DNA of 64,000 nucleotides from Isoetes taiwanensis (Eukaryota; Streptophyta; Lycopodiopsida; Isoetales; Isoetaceae). The position numbers and the translations under genes are program-made. Numbering within the stretch: the stretch's first letter is position 1; the number at the start of each line of letters is the position of its first letter. Of the stretch, positions 21,405-32,150 are shown piece by piece. The stretch covers positions 1,302,001 through 1,366,000 of the forward strand of contig JAJEKV010000136.1 in NCBI GenBank assembly GCA_021234155.1, written 5' to 3'. The notes under the pieces are model-generated. The model did not search any database and was not told where the DNA came from. It saw nothing but the letters and a program-made list of their open reading frames with translations.

Positions 21405-21512
21405 AGCACACGACGTCGCGCGCGACTTCACGTCACATGCGACGTAATTTTGAAATCATATATACGGTTTGACGTCGCATGCGACGTATCTGCGACGTAT
21501 TTTGTTATAGTG
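21405..21512 (-). mobile_element. CACTA-type terminus with GACGTCGCATGCGACGTC palindromes
   Basis: On the minus strand the sequence starts CACTATAACAAAATACGTCG at 21,512, which has the CACTA terminal form. Within 100 bases inside are several palindromes, for example CGTCGCGCGCGACT (21,413) and GACGTCGCATGCGACGT (21,470-21,486). The other terminus was not identified; the interior may extend left into the purine tract. Confidence 0.5.
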
Positions 21513-21675
21513 ACGTCTGGCACTTTTTAATTTTTTGGGTGCCTTTTTTTTTATCTGATGGTCATTAAAGTTTGTCTTTATGTTAATTTGGACATTCCCA
21601 AACCATGTATGTAGTCAAAATAACGTTCCGGATTTAGCCAATCTTTTAATGCTACTACTTAGGAATGTAAGCGAG

Positions 21676-21815
21676 ATGTTTGAGCCAAGGGTGGCATGTT
21701 TGAGCCATGTGTCATGTTTGATCCTGGGTGACATGTTTGAGCCTAAGCGAAGAAGACCAAAACTCGTTCCCCAAAACGTAAACCCTACAAGAACCTGACA
21801 ACCCACAGGGTTTAC
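21676..21815 (+). repeat. Diverged minisatellite monomers and a telo-box hairpin
   Basis: GATGTTTGAGCCAAGGGTGG, CATGTTTGAGCCATGTGT and CATGTTTGAGCCTAAGCG (21,676-21,750) are related to the 19-bp minisatellite at 56.4-57.8 kb. They are followed by the hairpin GTAAACCCT (21,778-21,786) / AGGGTTTAC (21,807-21,815) that marks the repeat family filling 26.8-56 kb. The copia element inserted 12 bases further on, so the repeat resumes after it at 26,840. Confidence 0.7.
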
Positions 21816-21831
21816 AAAAAACTTTGGTTTC

Positions 21832-22175
21832 TGTCAAGGTTGCACCAAGAAAGGGAGAGAAGGGGATGCACACCAATATCCGAGAGCGCAAGCTCCCAAA
21901 ACAAAGGCAAAATGGAATTGTATTATGCGTATGTATGAATACAAGATATAAAAAGGGGCAGTAGATAATAACTGCTCCCGTTACCAACCACACATAATTA
22001 TGCCGTAACTAATTAAGGCAAGTCGGTTGCCGCACCTAATTAAGGCAAGTGGGTGGGCTGGTGTAGGTGCTTGATGAAGTGCTGATTTCAAGACATAGTC
22101 GCGACCTCCTCGCGGCCGAAGTGTCGATCTTTGTCAAGCGACAAGATGGTGATCTCGATATCATATATCTCGACA
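21832..22175 (-). repeat. 3' LTR of the copia element
   Basis: 344 bp. Differences from the other LTR are confined to about 22,028-22,135 and include TTGATGAAG against TGATGAAG and CGCGACCTCCTCGCGGCC against CAGCACCTCTCGGC. The clustering is unlike random mutation and resembles the CG/CWG discrepancies seen elsewhere in the window. Confidence 0.92.
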
Positions 22176-22184
22176 CTCCTCCTT
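22176..22184 (-). other. Polypurine tract next to the 3' LTR
   Basis: The minus strand reads AAGGAGGAG directly before the TGTC start of the 3' LTR, the expected place for plus-strand priming. Confidence 0.75.
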
Positions 22185-22336
22185 GATGAGAGGTCACCAT
22201 CTCCATGCTCAACCTCCTCCTCCCGGAGATGAGATCCGGAATCTATCAAGACCAATACCAAGTCGATGTCGCCAAAGAGCTCACGAGCCAAAGGCTTAGT
22301 CAAGAGATCTGCAGATTGTCCCGTGTAGAAACATGC

Positions 22337-25300
22337 TCAATCTGAACACCTTATCACCACAAGGTCCCTTACAAAATGATAATGCTTGGGAACATGCTTA
22401 GATTTTGGATGTCGAATTTCAGAGGAGCACCAATCAATGCCACCTTTGTTATCCATGAGCATCCTTGCTGGTCCAGGAGTGCATTGCCCAATGCCGGCAA
22501 GAAAGTCCTTGAAACTAATGATCTCACGGGCTGCTGTAGATGCTGCAACATACTCTGCTTCAGTGGATGAAAGAGATACATGCCCTTGTTTCTTGCTGAT
22601 CCAAGCAATGGCAGCATTGGCAAGCAGAAAACAAATGCCGGATGTGGACCTGGAGTTGTCTATCACATCGCTAAGCGAGGAATCACTATATGTCAGCAAT
22701 GAAAAAGCATCACTATTGCTGCGATATGTAAGGCCATAATCAGCAGTACCCTTTAAGTAGCGGAGAATGTGCTTGGCCATTTCCCAATGCTTATGACCTG
22801 GATCTGCTGAAAATTGGCTGAGAGCTATAACAGCAAATGCAATATCAGGTCTGGTGCAAACCATGCAATACATGAGGCTGCCAATCAATTGCCGAAATGG
22901 AACTTTTGCCATAGAAAGACGTTGAAAGATCGATTGTGGACAATCTTTCTTAGTGAGAAGAGTACACGAGTCATAGGAACTTTAGATGGATTGCAATCAG
23001 CCATGCCAAAGCGCAAAGCATTTCTTCAATGTACTTCTTTTGAGAGATATGAAGAATCCCATTTTTCCGGTCTCTTGCAATTTGCAAACCCAAACAATAG
23101 CGAGCTTCTCCCAAGTCTACCATTGGAAACTTAGCAGCAAGCTTTGTCTTGAATTCAGCAATGTGCTCATTATTGTTGCCTATGAGCAAGGAATCATCCA
23201 CATACAAAGCAATGATGAGTAAGAACTTGCCTTGACGACGGATGTAGACATTGGAATCAGCCTCAATAGGCTGGAATCCTTGGTCTTTGAAGAAAGAATC
23301 TATGGTCTTGTACCAAGCACGTGATGCTTGCTTTAACCCATAAAGTGCCTTCGTCAATTTGCATACTAAATGCTCAGCACCAGCTTTGACATAACCCTGA
23401 GGTTGCTTCATATATATTTCTTCATCAAGTTTGCCATTAAGAAATGCTGTCTTGACATCTGTTTGATGAACCTCAAGATTATAATGAGTAGCAAATGCAA
23501 GAAGAATGCGAATGCTCATCATTTTGACCACTGGAGAAAATGTTTCCAAGTAATCAATGCCATATTGCTGGCTGAAACCCCGCGGCAACCAAGCGTGCTT
23601 TGTAGTCGCCGATGGTGCCATCGGGGATGGAGCTTGCATTTGTAGACCCATTTGTTACCAACGACCTTCCTATCATGAGGAAGAGGAACCAAATTCAAGT
23701 GCCATTTTGAACAATAGAGTCCATTTCGTGGTCCATTGCTGCTGCCAATGAGGTGCGGCAGACACCTAAATAGCTTCACGATAGCTGGTGGGTTCACCGA
23801 TAATAGCAAAGACACAAAACTCCATAATGCCGGGGCATAATTTCAGCATAGAAAGCAAACCTTTGAGGAGGAAAACGCTTTTTTTTTCCTCGACCAAGTT
23901 CTTCTTCAACTCCTCCTTGATCAAGATGATCAAAATCACCTCTGGATCGATGGGGGTCAAGATCTCCTCCTTGATCGGATGTGTCAAGATCTATGCCGCG
24001 ATCGTGAAAAGCGAAGGGTTTGTAAGCAATCTGCAGTCTTTGACCTAGCTGCAGTCTTTGGAACTAACCGCAGTCTTTGGAATATCGTAAACTAAGTCCG
24101 ATGGATTAGAAGCTATGGCGCCATCCGTTATCCATGCAGATATCAAGAAATTCCACATTAGGAGTTTTTGAACCTTCTTTGAAAATGCCAAACATCTTCA
24201 TGAAAAATAACATCGCGACTAACACAAAGCTTCTTGGTATCCGGATCAATCAACCTATAACCATGCTTGCACCGGGTCGAGAAACCCACAAAGATCATTT
24301 TCTTGCTAGTATGCTCAAGTTTCTTGCGCGATTTGCTTTGGGAATAAGCATAAAGGCAAAGACATCCAAAGACACGCAAGGGAGACAAATTTGGCTTTAT
24401 GCCGGTGAAAGCTTGTTCAGAGTCTGATTTTTCCACGAAACGAAGGGCAATCTATTGAGTAGGTAAACCGAAAGTACCTTCTTGCTTCAGCCCAAAATTG
24501 AATGGGTGCCGAGGATTGAGCGAGCAAGCAACGTGCCATGTCAACAATGCCGCGATTCTTCCGCTCGAAGAACCATTATGTTGTGGAGTATGAGGCTCGG
24601 TAAGTTGGCGCTCAATACCATGATCAGCACAAAAATGATTGAATGCTTGACTGGTAAATTCTCCACCATTATCAGATCTGAGTTTCTTAATCCGATGGGC
24701 TACTTGATTCTCAACAAGCGCTTTCCATTCTTGGAAATGGGCAAATGCATCAGATTTTCGCTTCAAGAAATAGACCCATGTTTTCCTGCTCAAATCATCA
24801 ATGAATGTCAGAAAATAATAAGCACCCGAGAGAGACGGAACATGAGTTGGACCACAAAGATCCGTGTGTACTAGTTCAAGAAGAGCAGTAGCACGAGAGC
24901 CAATGAGAGTAAAAGATCTGCGGTGCTTTGTTTGCCTAATGCACAAGCCTCACAACTTGCAAGAGTAGGGTGCTGATGAAGATCAAAACCATCTACAAGT
25001 TGAGGCAGCTGGTTGAGTGCTTTAAGACTGATGTGTCCAAGCCTCTTATGCCATAGATCACAGGTACCATTACCAGCAGCTACAAGAACAACTTGATCAG
25101 CATATTCTTGGCCCAAATGGTAGAGATTACCCGTACGAATAGCACGAGCAAGGCTCTTTCCTGTAACTTTGCTGCGAACAATGCAGTCGTCACTATCAAA
25201 GATAACTCTTGTGCCCATATCGATTAAGGCGACGCAAAATGAAATCAGATCTTTACGCAAAGTAGGAGCATACATTACCCCTTTTAGAGTGAAATTACCA

Positions 25301-26241
25301 AGACTTGTGGGTACTTGAATGTCACCCATTCCGCAGATTTGATGCTCACTATTGTCGCCGATTTGAACAATGTGATTGGAAGAGGTAGGTCTGAAACTTT
25401 CAAACCAATCTTTGTGCCAACTAATATGAGCTGTAGCACCAGAATCCATGATGAATTTGATAGAGCGAGGGGCTGCCACTTGTTTACAAAGATAGACATA
25501 ATCCGGGCTGCAGGGAACCACATTGGCTACGCTTACTTCTTCAACAATTTGGGCCACATTGGCTGAAGCTTTGTTTGTCTCCAAAGCTTTCAGTTTGTGC
25601 TCAAGATCCTTCATCTTCTTCCTACATTCTGCTGCGGTATGATTGCCTTTCTTGCAATAGTCACAAACCTGCTGCTTGGATGCTGTGCCTTTGCTGTCAG
25701 CACCCTTGAAGGCATTGCTGCTATTGTTATTCTTCTTTTTCTTAGCTTTTTCATTCCCTTTTGCATAGGATTTAGGCTCAGAATGACCTGCAAAGAAAGC
25801 ATTGTGCTCGTCTTTGATAATCCCAGCATCCTTCCTCATCATGATCTCCTCCTTGACGGAAGTAATTGCACGATTGAGGTCCATGTCGGCAATTTGCATG
25901 AGATTGCTGCGCAAAGCATGGAAAGAATTGGGTAAGGATCTAAGAAAGAAGAATAATTGCAATGAAGGAGAGATCTTATTCTCTTCTCCAGAGGCTTCAA
26001 TCTGCCGAAAGGTGTTCTTCATGCGGTCTGAATTTGTCAAGACTCTCTCTGTCTCTTCCCAAAAGATATTCACCACTTCAAAGATACAAATGCCCAATTT
26101 GTGTATGGGTCTTCTTTTCATGCTCTTGGATGAGAGCATTCCATAAATCATGGTTGTTCTCCTTCGAACCTCATCAAGAAGAGATTCAAAGAAATGTAAA
26201 AGCCCAATCGTAGCCATAGCCTTGTCATCCCTGCCCGCCAA
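22337..26241 (-). pseudogene. Copia gag-pol polyprotein, frameshifted
   Basis: The first long frame (26,241-24,871, 456 residues) covers gag. It has the CCHC knuckle CDYCKKGNHTAAEC, the protease motif MDSGATAHI, and the GAG-pre-integrase segment LWHKRLGHISLKALNQL. Integrase follows (24,946-24,452) with VHTDLCGP and LRSDNGGEF. The expected third catalytic residue, Glu, lies just past a one-base frame change near 24,565. A post-integrase segment has FGCLCLYAYSQSK and RDVIFHEDVWHF (24,436-24,158). Reverse transcriptase (23,651-22,971) has QTDVKTAFLNG, LYGLKQASRAWY and YVDDSLLIG. RNase H (22,912-22,337) has RPDIAFAV, LSSTEAEYVAAS and the DNKG motif. Frame breaks lie near 24,900, 24,565, 24,440, 23,660 and 22,950. 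All domains are present; breaks may in part be sequence errors. Confidence 0.9.
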
Positions 26242-26474
26242 GCATCAAGAACAGATTTATTCTTGCCATCCGGCGCAAGCTCTCGGTCTTTGTTCTTGGC
26301 CACTAACAATTCCCCGGACTCCTTCAGCCTTAAGAATGAGAGTCATTCTTCTCTTCCATTGCTGAAAACCCATGCCATCGAAGATTTGAATCACACGACC
26401 GAGGGGAAGGTAATGTCGTTGTAGCTTGCATCCTTCTCCATTCTTTGTGTTGATCTTGAATCAATCTCAAGACA

Positions 26475-26491
26475 CCTAGTGCTCGATACCA
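26475..26491 (-). other. Primer-binding site for initiator tRNA-Met
   Basis: Directly inside the 5' LTR the minus strand reads TGGTATCGAGCAC. Plant copia elements normally have TGGTATCAGAGC, complementary to the 3' end of initiator tRNA-Met (established). The match is perfect except for one missing A in the CAG triplet. Confidence 0.8.
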
Positions 26492-26834
26492 TGTCAAGGT
26501 TGCACCAAGAAAGGGAGAGAAGGGGATGCACACCAATATCCGAGAGCGCAAGCTCCCAAAACAAAGGCAAAATGGAATTGTATTATGCGTATGTATGAAT
26601 ACAAGATATAAAAAGGGGCAGTAGATAATAACTGCTCCCGTTACCAACCACACATAATTATGCCGTAACTAATTAAGGCAAGTCGGTGCCGTACCTAATT
26701 AAGGCAAGTGGGTGGGCTGGTGTAGGTGCTGATGAAGTGCTGATTTCAGCACATAGTCAGCACCTCTCGGCTTGAATCTTTGTCGTCTTTGTCAAAGCGA
26801 CAAGATGGTGATCTCGATATCATATATCTCGACA
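26492..26834 (-). repeat. 5' LTR of the copia element
   Basis: 343 bp, TGTC...GACA in plus-strand reading. Contains two AATTAAGGCAAGT repeats (26,671 and 26,697). An AATACAAGATATAAAAAGG stretch is present on the plus strand. Identical by eye to the other LTR up to about 26,687. Confidence 0.92.
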
Positions 26835-26839
26835 GTTTC

Positions 26840-27590
26840 TACACGGTCGTCCACAGGATGCTTCCCGGTTTGATAAGTTCTCGCAAACCGATCTTGGATT
26901 TTTTTGGTCCTGCTCGAAACAGGGGCCTTGAATGGATGAATCAACGGTCGGAGAGGGAACCGATGCCTGGGAGGGTGGTCATTAGCGTACGACCCCCCAA
27001 GGGAGCGCTGCTAGGACAAGCTACCTCAGGAACTTTGTTAGGGCCCGTCTCCTAGGGACGGGACTCTCCCCTCTAGTGAGGTGTCTGCCCGGACCGTTCT
27101 AATGCCAACTCTTTGCTTTGAACCTTATCCAAAAATTCGAAAAATTGGCGTGTATGCTGGTGATGACCTAGGAAGCCAACTGACAAAAAATTAAAGTTTA
27201 ATTCTATACCATGCATTAATTACGAATTTATTAAGTATAAGTGCAATAAAATGCATAACTAAAAGAGTATGCATCAAAAAAATGCGAGTCTTTGACAAGG
27301 GGAAGCCAAATGGTGGTGCAAACACATGAAAAAATTCTCACTAAGATATGCAGTATTGGTGCATGAGAAATTCTCACAATGTCTTGCTACTGCAAAAGCA
27401 GCACTTGATGACTTCTAATTGCCACATTGGGAGGAGGACGGATCCGAACTCCATTTCGTTAGGTTCCTATTGCTTCATGTTCTTAACTACAGTATTTTGG
27501 CTATGTCCCAAGCGAAGAAGACTAAAACGCGCCCCCCAAAACATAAACCCTACGAGAACCTGGCAACCCAAAGGGTTTACGTTTCGGAGG
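26840..27590 (+). repeat. Partial units of the hairpin-bearing repeat family, left of copy A
   Basis: Sequence matches the repeat units of the duplicated region. It starts TTTCTACACGGTCG, then AATGGATGAATCAACGGTCGG, GGGAGGGTGGTCATTAGCG, then a diverged stretch with CATGCATTAATTACGAATTT, and restarts at CTTCTAATTGCCACATTGGG (27,412). It ends with a hairpin TAAACCCT (27,544-27,551) / AGGGTTTA (27,572-27,579). It is the continuation of the unit interrupted by the copia element. Confidence 0.75.
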
Positions 27591-27739
27591 CCGAAACATG
27601 ATTGCTTTCATGGATAACTCGGTAGACCATCTCTAAGTATGCATGCATGGCCATGGCAACCAAAAAAATGGGGTTCGGATCTATCTACAATACAGAATGA
27701 TCGCAAATCGTGTCCTGCTATTGCAAAAGCAGCACTTGG

Positions 27740-30660
27740 CTTCCAATTGCCACTTCGGGAGGAGGGCATATCCAAACTCCGATCCGTCAGTTCCCATTGC
27801 TTCGCATTCTCAACCGCAACACTTGGCCATGTCCCAAGTGCAATAGATGAAAACTCGGCCCCTGAAACATAAACCCTTCAAGAACTAGGCAACTCAGAGA
27901 GGGTTTACATTTGGGATGCTCTATCATTGTCAGATTCGACCCGAACCTTGTGCAATATCCTAACGTAAAGGGGGGGTGTTGAGGCCAGAGCACGGACCCC
28001 AAAATCCCCCCGGAAGCTGCTTGCCACAAAAGTCCTCTTCCCGAGGCCCTGGGGACGGACGGGCAACCTCCCCTTTGGCTCTGCCAATGAACTCAAAACA
28101 TTGACATTGCCCTGGGGACCAAGTTTCATGGCCAGAAGATCATCCCTCCTCCAAGAAGCACCAAAGTAGCTCATGTCCAGCACACTCGTAGTCAATTGGC
28201 CTAGGATGTGGATGCTGAATACTACCGTGTGGGGCGTGACTGTTTCTTTCTTTTGCAAAACTGATCTTGTAATGTGCTTCCTAGGGTAATTTCGCCATTC
28301 GGGACGACTTGGAGAAGCCGAATTGCCATTCCGAGCCCTCAGCGATTGCCCGAACCACACAATACTCCGGTTTCTACGGTTTGACAAGTTTTCCTTGACC
28401 CGATCTTTGAATTTTTGGACCTTCCTCAAGAAGGGCCCTTGAATGGAGGATTCAACGGTCGGATAGGGGAACCGGGCTCCGGGAGGGTGGTCATTAGCAT
28501 ACATCCCACCGTAGGATCGCTGCCAGGAAAGGCTGCCTCGGGAACTTTTTTAGATCCCGCCTCCTGGGGTCCAGACTCTCCCCTCTTGTGAGGCAGCCTT
28601 GCAAGGTCCTCGCCTTGTTTGACTTGGGGAAGGGTGCTAGCTCGGTTGCCCCACAACGGACTGCCTCGACCGTTCTAATGCTAGCCCTTTGATCAAGACC
28701 TTCTCTGAAAATTCCGAAAACTGGGCTGTGTGCTGGTGATGAATTAGGAATTCAGCTGGCAAAAAATTAGAATTTAATTTCGAGACAATGCATTAATTAC
28801 TTAATTTATGAATGTCTTGCCACCGTAAAAACCGCCCCCACTTCTAATTGTCACATTGGGAGGAGGATAGACCCAAACTCCGGCCCCCGTCATTTCCCCT
28901 TGCTGCGTTCTCAATCTGCAGCTTTCGGCCACGTCCCCAACCGCAATGAGACTAAAACTTCCCCCAACGTAAACCCTTCTAGAACCTGGAAACCTACAGG
29001 GTTACGTTTCGGAGGCCCTCTCCTTGTCAGATTCGACCGAGACCATGCGCCGTGTCTTGACGTGGAGGGGGTGTTGACCTTGAGCACGGACCATAAAATC
29101 CCCCCAGAAGCTGCTTGCCCCAAAAATCCTCTCTCCAAGCCCCTGGGGACGGACGGGCAATCTCCCCTCTCCAGAACCGTGATTTGGCTCTGCCAATGGA
29201 CTCAGAACAATGACATGCCTTGGGGACCATGTTTCGTGGCTAGAAGACCACCCTTCCTCCAAGAATCGCCAAAGTAGCTCATGTCCAGCACACTTGTGGC
29301 CTAGGATGTAGATGCTGGATATTGCCGTGTGGGGCGTGACTGTTTCTTTCTTTTGCAAAACTGACCTTGTAACTTGCTTTCTAGGGTAATTTCGCCATTC
29401 CGGACGACTTAGCGAAGTCAAATTACCATTTCGGAGCCTCCGCAGTGCCCGAACGACATAACACTCCGATTTCTACACGGTCGCCCTCAGGACGCTCCGC
29501 GGTTTGACAAGTTTCCCCGAACCGATCTTGGAATTTTTTGGACCTTCCCGAAGAAGGGCCCTTAAATGGAGGATTCAATGGTCAGATAGGGGAACCGGGC
29601 TCTGGGAGGGTGGTCATTAGCGTACATCCCACCGTGGGATCGCTGCCAAGAAAGACTGCCTCGGGAACTTTTTTGGATCCCGCCTCCTGGGGTCCAGACT
29701 CTCCCCTCTTGTGAGGCAGCCTTGCAAGGTCCTGGCCATGTTTGACTTGGGGAAGGGTGCTAGCTCGGTTGCCCCACAACGGGCTGCCCCGACTGTTCTA
29801 ATGCTAACCCTTTGATCTAGACCTTCTCTGAAAATTCCGAAAACTGGGCTGTGTGCTGGTGATGAATTAGGAATTCAGCTGGCAAAAAATCAGAATTTAA
29901 TTTCGTACAATGCATTAATTACGAATTTATAAATGTCTTACCACTGCAAAACTGGCCCCCGACTTCTAATTGTCACATTGGGAGGAGGACAGGCCCAAAC
30001 TTCGTTCTGTCAATTCCCCTTGCTCCGCGTTCTCAACTGCAGCTTCTCGGCCACGTCCCAACTGCAACGAACTAAAACTCGGCCCCCAAAATGCAAACCC
30101 TTCTAGAACTTGGCAACCCACAGAGATTACGTTTCGGAGGCCCTCTCCTTGTCAGATTCAGCCGGGACCGTGCGCCGTGTCTTGACGTGGAGGGGGGGTG
30201 TTGACGCCAGAGCACGCACCATAAAATCCCCCCGGAAGCTGCTTGCCCCAAAAGTCCTCTCTCCAAGCCCTTGGGGATGGACGGGCAATCTCCCCTCTTT
30301 GGAACCATGATTTGACTCTGCCAATGGACTCAGAACATCGACATTGCCTTGGGGACCAAGTTTCGTGGCTAGAAGGCCACCCCTCCTTCAAGAATCGCCA
30401 AAGTAGCTCATGTCCAGCACGCTTGTAGTCAATTGGCCTAGGATGTGGATGCTGGATATTGCCGTGTGGGGCATGATTGTTTCTTTCTTTGCAAAACCCC
30501 GACCTTGTAACTTGCTTCCTACGGTAATTTAGCCATTCCGGACGACTTGGCAAAGTCGAATTGCCATTCTAGAGCCTTCGGTGCCGAACGACACAACACT
30601 CCCGTTTCGACGCGGTCGCCCTCAGGACGCTCCGCGGGTTGACAAGTTTCCCTGGACCAT
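27740..30660 (+). repeat. Three ~1.1-kb tandem repeat units (copy A)
   Basis: Units start at CTTC/TTCCAATTGCCAC or CTTCTAATTGTCAC near 27,740, 28,841 and 29,963 (periods 1101 and 1122). Each holds the TAAACCCT...AGGGTTTAC hairpin, GAGGGGGGGTGTTG, a conserved CTCTGCCAATGGACTCAGAAC box, GTAGTCAATTGGCCTAGGAT, GGTAATTTCGCCATTCCGGA, GACAAGTTTCCC, GGAACCGGGCTC and an AATGCATTAATTACGAATTT end. The third unit breaks off near 30,655. Short open frames in both directions are composition-driven and shared between units; none has a protein motif. The unit is also the building block of the foldback arms at 38.6-41.9 kb. Confidence 0.85.
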
Positions 30661-30700
30661 GCATGCAGTGTGTGCATGCATGCATGCATGCATGCAAGGT
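30657..30700. repeat. (TGCA)n array, copy A
   Basis: ATGCATGCAGTGTGTGCATG followed by further GCATGCAT repeats. Marks the end of the third repeat unit. Further ATGCATGC clusters occur at 31,708-31,752 and 32,072-32,095. Confidence 0.85.
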
Positions 30701-31219
30701 CATTGCTAGGTTATATAAGCGCAACAATATTATTCTTGATTTCTTGGGAAGGCGTTTTCCATGGGAAAGAAGTCTTTTATGTGATGGTGAAGCATTCGGA
30801 AGGAGATAGATTGCGGATGGATTCTTTGAGAGCCGAGTTGCGTCTGCGAGATCCGGGGCGTTCTTTGGGAGTGCGAGAAAGAAGCAAGTGGGATTTCCAG
30901 GTGGGGATCAAGCCTTACACCTGGGGTTTTCTAGTGTTTGTATAGCTGTGTTGATTTAATAATGATTGCTTTGAACGTAGTATAAACTTGGAGTTAAATC
31001 ATACGAGCATGGTCATGAATAGGCATGCATGGTTAATGGATAGCGAGCATATTGACCGATTTAATATTCTTGCACTGCGACTTCGCATGAAACGAACAAC
31101 ATCCCGATAGATAGGCTTTCATTCATCTCAGCAGTTTTTTCTACAATGGTATAAGGTGGGTAGCCGCACATTGCAGGCTACCCAAAAAAATGAAAAACAT
31201 AGGGAATATCCAGTTATAA

Positions 31220-31345
31220 CACGGACCCCAAATAAATTGTGTGCTACTGGATGTTGGCTAGTGTACTGCCGAGCTTATCGCCGGATTAAAAACCCCGCCC
31301 TTTCGGGTTTTCGAGGAAAAACCCTAGCGATAAAATCTCGGCAAG
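31220..31345 (-). mobile_element. LINE 3'-end-like fragment on the minus strand (copy A)
   Basis: The minus strand reads GGTTTTTCCTCGAAAACCC, then GGGCGGGGTTTTTAATCC, closely matching the 3' UTR of the LINE at 17,745-17,800. No tail or coding part is seen. The counterpart in copy B lies at 45,500-45,625. Confidence 0.45.
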
Positions 31346-31459
31346 GGGCTTGAACAACGGGGGTCGCTAAACGCGTTCCCACAAAAACCCACGCTCCACG
31401 AGAGAATACCGGAAGTCGCCGCGCGCATCACCCCGGACCTCGCACATCACCAACGGAAA

Positions 31460-32150
31460 ACCAAAAGAGAAAAACCTCGAAAAGAGGGGGCTGGTCCGCA
31501 GCGTGCCGCATACAAAAACAACATTTACACCTCGGCGAGGGGCTGGTCCGCAGCGTGCCACGCGACAATTATAACAAATATGAACATATAAATAACAATT
31601 TTAAGGGGGGGAAGGGTGGGAGCCATGGATACTGCTGAGAGATGAGAAAGCGCCGATGAAACGTCGATGAAGAACTCCGCAATAAGTAGCGATCCCCAAC
31701 CAGATGAACGGCCATGCGATGCATGCATGCGACGCATGCAATGCATGCATGCTCGTCTGGTGCAAGAATGCCGATTCGCTACGCGAATCGATGACATTCT
31801 TGCACTGCGACTCGCATGAAACAAACAACATCCCGATACCAGAGAACTTCAAATACTAGATCCGAGGAGAAAGGTTGAAGATTGTCCTATGCCGGACAAA
31901 AGGGCAAAGATAGAAGAGGTTAGAAAGGATAAGAATGGCCAAGAAAGAGTAGCTCATGCAAGAAGAAGCCCCTCCTCCGCATGAGATCAAAGAATAGAAG
32001 CCATGGATACTGCTGAGAGATGAGAAAGCGCCGCAATAAGTAGCGATCCCCAACCGGATGAACGGCCTAAAATGCATCACGATGCATGCATGCTCGTCTG
32101 GTGCAAGAATGCCGGTCATTTCAGCTCTGTGAATCAATGACATTCTCTAC
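31460..32150. repeat. Nested short direct repeats (copy A)
   Basis: A ~55-bp unit containing GGGGCTGGTCCGCAGCGTGCC occurs twice (31,485-31,510 and 31,537-31,562). A ~150-bp unit (GCCATGGATACTGCTGAGAG ... GGTGCAAGAATGCCG) occurs at 31,621-31,775 and 32,000-32,118. A third repeat, TTCTTGCACTGCGAC with CATGAAAC(G/A)AACAACATCCCG, occurs at 31,067 and 31,798. No coding sense. Copy B repeats this at 45,740-46,420. Confidence 0.7.

Larger units (their letters stand above)
21832..26834 (-). mobile_element. Ty1/copia LTR retrotransposon, nearly complete, with 5-bp target duplication
   Basis: The element is 5003 bp and begins TGTC and ends GACA. It is flanked by GTTTC on both sides (21,827-21,831 and 26,835-26,839). 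LTRs are 343-344 bp. On the minus strand the order is LTR, primer-binding site, gag with zinc knuckle, protease, integrase, reverse transcriptase, RNase H, polypurine tract, LTR, which is the copia order. The LTRs show no difference by eye over their first ~196 bases (plus-strand order); all differences cluster in the remaining GC-richer part. The polyprotein is interrupted by several frameshifts. It is inserted within the hairpin-bearing repeat family, whose sequence continues on both sides. Confidence 0.93.

Noticed and set aside
27639-30553. Many 60-200-residue frames on both strands in the 1.1-kb repeat units
   Set aside because: Overlapping frames on opposite strands, no motifs, and frames shift between units; the repeats are non-coding.
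30657-30700. (TGCATGCA)n run considered as a CRISPR-like or regulatory array
   Set aside because: A plain tetranucleotide microsatellite without spacers.
31156-31353. Short frame in copy A, repeated with changes in copy B, considered as a small gene
   Set aside because: It overlaps a LINE-like 3' fragment and the frame is not kept between the two copies.
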